From Lachnospiraceae bacterium UBA5902 (GTDB taxonomy: Bacteria; Bacillota; Clostridia; Lachnospirales; Lachnospiraceae): a stretch of DNA of 12,567 nucleotides. The stretch spans positions 28,166 through 40,732 of the forward strand of contig DJEI01000012.1 of NCBI GenBank assembly GCA_002431865.1, read 5' to 3'. The notes under the pieces are model-generated. The model was not told the origin of the DNA and searched no databases. It was given only the letters and a program-made list of their open reading frames with translations. Shown here piece after piece: positions 9,374-12,567 of this stretch. Each line of letters begins with the position of its first letter. Position 1 is the stretch's first letter. The translations under genes and the position numbers were made by a program.

Positions 9374-9442
9374 TCCCACTCACAGTAGAGACCACTGCTT
9401 TTACAACTCCCTCTCACGGTAGGGACCACACGCTTTTTACAA
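9374..9442 (-). repeat. Two tandem imperfect 34-bp direct repeats
   Basis: On the plus strand TCCC at 9374 and TCCC at 9408 begin two copies with a 34-bp period; the shared core is CTCAC(A/G)GTAG(A/G)GACCAC followed by GCTTTT and ACAA. Differences are scattered substitutions and one or two inserted bases in the second copy. The copies lie in the transcribed leader between promoter and hairpin. They could be binding sites for an element-encoded protein or repeated RNA structures; there are only two units, so this is not a CRISPR. Confidence 0.7.
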
Positions 9443-9483
9443 AAGCAAAAACTTTTATAATAGAGATTATTTCTCTTATTTAC

Positions 9484-9512
9484 TATATACCGAATTTCTA
9501 GGAACTTGTCAA
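9484..9512 (-). promoter_or_regulatory. Near-consensus sigma-70 promoter for the leader/helicase transcript
   Basis: The minus strand carries a perfect TTGACA (9512-9507), a 17-nt spacer and TATATA (9489-9484). A start near 9477 is expected. It sits just after the stop of the preceding ORF (9530) and no other good promoter is visible before the helicase, so it probably drives the small ORF and, with read-through, the giant gene. Confidence 0.7.
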
Positions 9513-9529
9513 GATGATTCCACGGTTTT

Positions 9530-9985
9530 CTATATGTTGTACCTCAAAGAACTGGTCAAGGTTTCTTCACTACAATTTAATTCCATCTGCGTTCTCTCAC
9601 AGTTATCCAGTTCCTTGCGAAGAAACTCAATCGTTTCCTTCACGACAGCCTGATTTTGCTGATTGTTCCGCAGATCATTGACAAGCTCCTCATTGCTCAA
9701 AAGTATCTGCTCACGTTTGCTGCCTATCCGGATGTGCTGCTCCAGATATTCATGCAGCTTCGGTTCTGTAACACTCCCAGATATCGACTGATATGTGCCA
9801 TCGCCCAAACAAAGCTTTGTTTTCAAACTGCGAAGCTCGCCATTTAGCATCATTTTTATGCTGCATCTCACTTCAACAGGCGTAAATAAATCTGCATAGG
9901 AGGTCTGTAAGGCAGCTTTTATATAACCATCCGCATTTTTTAGCATGCGATCCGCTGTATGAAGTAGATATGTACCTGGTAGCAC
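9530..9985 (-). CDS. ORF of unknown function, in frame with the SpoVG-like gene after a TGA
   Basis: I do not recognise this protein. The reading from GTG 9985 gives 151 residues: a folded-looking region (GTYLLHTADRMLKNADGYIKA), then a coiled-coil-like C-terminus (LRNNQQNQAVVKETIEFLRK). Coding-like sequence continues upstream of the GTG without a break, through TEPVVVITSC, up to the TGA (10054-10052) that ends the SpoVG-like gene, and it stays in the same frame. No ATG and no good SD lie in that interval. The simplest readings are a fused SpoVG-like protein interrupted by a nonsense codon, stop-codon read-through, or a gene that lost its start. The predicted promoter of the leader lies directly downstream. 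Confidence 0.5.
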   Translation of the reverse strand: MLPGTYLLHTADRMLKNADGYIKAALQTSYADLFTPVEVRCSIKMMLNGELRSLKTKLCLGDGTYQSISGSVTEPKLHEYLEQHIRIGSKREQILLSNEELVNDLRNNQQNQAVVKETIEFLRKELDNCERTQMELNCSEETLTSSLRYNI

Positions 9986-10051
9986 CTGTCCCGTCTGAGG
10001 ATTACAGCTGGTGATAACAACAACCGGTTCTGTCAGTCCATCCGCTTCTCT

Positions 10052-10696
10052 TCATTTCTGCTTTGGGGCAGGCGAAATTGGTACATCTACAGAATATGAC
10101 TGTGTTTCCTTTTCTTTCGGTTTTACTTCATAGCTGCGCTTCATTGCTGCATCATACTGTGCAAGGATGTTATCAGACAATGTTGTCCGGAACTCCGCTG
10201 TTGTTGGGTTACAATAACTTGCATGAACCGGGTTTCCGGATTCATCAAGCTGCTTTTTCTCATAGGATGGATATGCAACAAAGAGATTTCCTTCGATTGA
10301 TTTTCTAAGAACGATGCTGTCGCAAACCATATCTCCACACTTCAGATTCACTTTCGCAGCCATGGTTTCATTATTCTGGTAATGAACCGGCGTCACATAT
10401 GTCGAAATATGCGTCTCTCCATTTCCGATTGTAACCGGCTCTCCGGATTCCATTGCTTTTGCAACAGCATCTGCAAGAGCATTACTCATATCTGATGTAA
10501 CCGGCTTATACAGATCCACATACTTTCCTTCCTTTGTCCGGTATGATGGCATTGCAACAAAAAATCCTCTCTGTGCTTTGTCACTTTCGATCACACGCAT
10601 AGACGAAAATGCAAATTTACCATCTACAACCATGCTTACAAGTCCCTTCACATTGCTTTCCTGATTGTCCAGTTTTGTAACTCTAATCTCAAACAT
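10052..10696 (-). CDS. Tandem SpoVG-like domain protein
   Basis: SpoVG proteins are small site-specific DNA/RNA-binding regulators; in conjugative elements related proteins are common next to topB, with unclear role. This 214-residue protein holds two copies of the domain. Copy 1 (about 1-83) starts FEIRVTKLDNQ and has FVAMPSYRTKEGKYVDLYKP (46-65), the hallmark of the family. Copy 2 (about 97-186) repeats it in a diverged form (FVAYPSYEKK at 139-148, then NPTTAEFR). The tail is K/E/P-rich and probably disordered. ATG 10696 is preceded by AAAGGG with a 7-nt gap, and the SD overlaps the topB stop codon; the 12-bp gap implies translational coupling in one operon. The ORF beyond its TGA stays in frame, so the protein may once have been longer. 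Confidence 0.85.
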   Translation of the reverse strand: MFEIRVTKLDNQESNVKGLVSMVVDGKFAFSSMRVIESDKAQRGFFVAMPSYRTKEGKYVDLYKPVTSDMSNALADAVAKAMESGEPVTIGNGETHISTYVTPVHYQNNETMAAKVNLKCGDMVCDSIVLRKSIEGNLFVAYPSYEKKQLDESGNPVHASYCNPTTAEFRTTLSDNILAQYDAAMKRSYEVKPKEKETQSYSVDVPISPAPKQK

Positions 10697-10708
10697 AATT
10701 CCACCCTT

Positions 10709-12567
10709 TTAACCTTTCTTCTTATTATTCTTTGGGAATCTTGTATCAAACTTCATGGTATAGGCATTTCTTTCATGCCCTTCTTTGTCAGTATAAGTAA
10801 ACGGCTCATAACCATGATATTTGATATATATGTCATACTTCGTTCCTTTGCTCGAAGTTTGATCTTTCATTAAAACCTCTTTGTTTTCAATAAGTAATGT
10901 TTTGATCTGTTTCGCAGACAACTTTTCCTTATAAAACGAGAACATCAAGCCACATTTTCCTGCACAGAAGATTCCGAATTTCCCTTCCTGCACAGAATTT
11001 CCACATACCGGACATTTACATATTTCTTCCCTCTGCGACTGCCACGGTTTCGGTTCCACCTTGGAATACTCATCTACAAGACTTTTAATATAATCTTCTA
11101 TCTCATTCATAAATTCAACATAGTCTTTTGTTCCTGCCGCAACCTCTACAAGCTCATTTTCCCAGTCACAAGTTAAACTTACCGATTTTACCCGTGCCGG
11201 AACAACCGAAATTAGATACTTCCCGGCTTCTGTGGCAACCAGTTTTTTCTTTACCCGCTCCACATATCCGTTTGTAATTAACTTTTCTATGATTGCCGCC
11301 CTGGTCGCAGAAGTTCCAAGCCCCTTTCGCTCTACTTCATCGCTCATCTCTTTATCCCCGGCTTTGTCCATTGCTCCAAGCAGCGAAGCTTCCGTATAAT
11401 GTGCCGGCGGCTTTGTCCAATTCTCAGAAAGCTCCGGTATTACCTGCAGCACATCACCTTCCGATATATCCGGCATGATTTTCTCAGCATTTTCTTCTTT
11501 ATCCGCCTTGCTTCGGTTCCGGAATTTCATTTCATTTGCTTTGAATCCATAATCAATTACGGTTACTCCGTTCATTGAAAATTCATGCCTGTTACATATT
11601 CCGTCTGCCGATATGCTGTAATATTTGTATGGATTCGAGACTGCAGTTAACATCCTTAATACTATCAGATCATATACCATCCTGCTGTCTTGCGATAAAT
11701 CCTTCAGATTCGTCTGATCTTTTGTAATGATGATCGCATGATGATCGGTTACCTTACTGTTGTCAATAACCCGCTTAACAAGCTTTCTGTCTATGCATCG
11801 AGTATCTGCATAATCTGCATGGTCTTGGGCAAGATCAAGCACATCCAGAAACGTATCCATCATATCTTCCGTTATGTATTTTGCATCTGTTCTCGGATAT
11901 GTGGTCAGTTTCTTCTCGTACAGTTCCTGAGCAATCTCAAGCGTCTTATTTGCCGAATATCCAAACATCTTATTACATTCCTGCTGCAGTGTGGTCAGAT
12001 CATAAAGCAGTGGTGGCTGCTGTTTTTTCCTTTCTTTCTTTACAGAAGAGATACATAATGTTCCATTGGTGCATTCTGCAAACACCTTTGCAGCTTCTTC
12101 CTGGTTTTCAAATTTCTCGCTGACAAAATCAATACCCTTCTGATTCTTCAAATGAATCTGATAGAACTTTTTCTTTTTGAATCCGTCAATCTGAGCATCC
12201 CTCTCGCAGATCATCGCCAGCGTCGGTGTCATAACTCTTCCGATCGTTATTTTTCTGCCTCCCCCATAAACCAAGGTAAAAAGTCTGGACAAATTCATAC
12301 CGGTAAGCCAGTCTGCCCGTTCTCTTGCTTGTGCCGCGGAATATAAGTTTTCATATTTCTTTCCATCCTTTAACGCTTCAAATCCATGCCTGATAGCGCT
12401 ATTTTCCATGGAACTGATCCACAACCTTTTTATTGGCTTTTTGCATCCTGTTTTCATATATACATTTCGGAAGATAAGCTCCCCTTCTCGTCCGGCATCT
12501 GTGGCACATACAACCGATTCTGTATCTGCATCTAAAAACAATGTTTTAACTACATCATACTGACTTT
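10709..12567 (-). CDS. topB: DNA topoisomerase III (type IA), 5' part outside the window
   Basis: This enzyme relaxes or decatenates DNA by cutting one strand through a tyrosine link; plasmid and conjugative-element copies are thought to resolve transfer or replication intermediates. The frame is open to the right edge, so the N-terminal part of the Toprim domain is missing; the leftmost TTG at 12541 is not the real start. Counting from there, the Toprim segment ATDAGREGELIF is at 13-24, GRVMTPTL at 101-108, and the active-site tyrosine in TTYPRTDAKY at about residue 215. KGLGTSATRAAII is at about 406-418. A zinc-ribbon-like C-terminus has CPVC (510-513) and CAGKC (526-530), followed by a topoisomerase-type C-terminal repeat (SAKQIKTLL). 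It ends 12 bp before the SpoVG-like gene and is probably co-transcribed with it. Confidence 0.95.
   Translation of the reverse strand, partial: SQYDVVKTLFLDADTESVVCATDAGREGELIFRNVYMKTGCKKPIKRLWISSMENSAIRHGFEALKDGKKYENLYSAAQARERADWLTGMNLSRLFTLVYGGGRKITIGRVMTPTLAMICERDAQIDGFKKKKFYQIHLKNQKGIDFVSEKFENQEEAAKVFAECTNGTLCISSVKKERKKQQPPLLYDLTTLQQECNKMFGYSANKTLEIAQELYEKKLTTYPRTDAKYITEDMMDTFLDVLDLAQDHADYADTRCIDRKLVKRVIDNSKVTDHHAIIITKDQTNLKDLSQDSRMVYDLIVLRMLTAVSNPYKYYSISADGICNRHEFSMNGVTVIDYGFKANEMKFRNRSKADKEENAEKIMPDISEGDVLQVIPELSENWTKPPAHYTEASLLGAMDKAGDKEMSDEVERKGLGTSATRAAIIEKLITNGYVERVKKKLVATEAGKYLISVVPARVKSVSLTCDWENELVEVAAGTKDYVEFMNEIEDYIKSLVDEYSKVEPKPWQSQREEICKCPVCGNSVQEGKFGIFCAGKCGLMFSFYKEKLSAKQIKTLLIENKEVLMKDQTSSKGTKYDIYIKYHGYEPFTYTDKEGHERNAYTMKFDTRFPKNNKKKG

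Larger units (their letters stand above)
9331..9477 (-). ncRNA. Candidate small or leader RNA of about 145 nt
   Basis: This is inferred from a strong promoter (9512-9484), the two 34-bp repeats and a perfect terminator-like hairpin ending near 9331. Together they form a self-contained transcription unit without a convincing ORF of its own. Short local hairpins are also possible (AGAGA/TCTCT near 9471-9457; GCTTTT/AAAAGC near 9447-9432). I cannot match it to a known RNA family, and it could simply be the 5' leader of the downstream mRNA. Confidence 0.3.

Noticed and set aside
9110..9379. Small ORF as a membrane protein
   Set aside because: The hydrophobic stretch exists only if translation starts at GTG 9379, which lacks a properly spaced SD, and it overlaps the hairpin.
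9374..9442. Possible CRISPR array
   Set aside because: There are only two adjacent repeat units with no spacers and no cas genes nearby.
10052..10054. TGA as a selenocysteine codon
   Set aside because: No SECIS-like hairpin is apparent after it, and no redox context or seleno-machinery is visible.
10000..10056. ATG overlapping the SpoVG-like stop as start of the following ORF
   Set aside because: That ATG is in a different frame and reaches a stop after 17 codons, so it cannot start the 151-residue ORF.

Overview
The window reads as part of an integrative/conjugative element of a Firmicute, most likely a Lachnospiraceae/Clostridia gut bacterium. I infer this from moderate-to-low GC, the codon usage, and a minus-strand run of a type IA topoisomerase, a SpoVG-like protein and one giant ArdC-like/methyltransferase/helicase protein, a combination known from Tn1549/CTn-type elements. 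No relaxase, coupling protein, integrase, att site, tRNA or rRNA is visible, so element membership rests on this gene content. Every supported gene is on the minus strand, so transcription runs from high to low coordinates.

Right part (about 12567-9530): the 3' part of topB (its start lies outside the window), then a gene with two tandem SpoVG-like domains whose SD overlaps the topB stop, then an unrecognised ORF in the same frame as the SpoVG-like gene, separated from it by one TGA and lacking a convincing start of its own.

Middle regulatory block (about 9530-9047): a near-consensus minus-strand promoter, two tandem 34-bp imperfect repeats, a perfect 11-bp hairpin with a T tract, a small ORF of 63-83 codons, and a second terminator-like hairpin ending 3 nt before the ribosome binding site of the giant gene. 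No promoter can fit between that hairpin and the giant gene, so its expression seems to need read-through or anti-termination.

Centre (9046-1475): a 2523-residue protein with an N-terminal ArdC-like domain, a low-complexity linker, an adenine-methyltransferase-like domain and a complete SF2 helicase. The linker (about residues 223-424) coincides almost exactly with a 199-codon ORF in the +1 frame. That ORF has the more normal codon and amino-acid composition, its own Shine-Dalgarno sequence and a 13-bp terminator-like hairpin just after its stop. I regard this apparent overprinted gene as the most interesting item in the window.

Left part (1-1474): a type IV AbiE toxin-antitoxin/abortive-infection pair with its own promoter, SD and an 11-nt gene overlap. 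The toxin frame is broken by one base at CTT TGA, the same core heptanucleotide context as the RF2 programmed frameshift site, and continues in the +1 frame to the window edge.

Together, topB and the helicase/methylase would handle the element's DNA during transfer or replication, the SpoVG-like protein may regulate, and AbiE would be a defence/stabilisation cargo.
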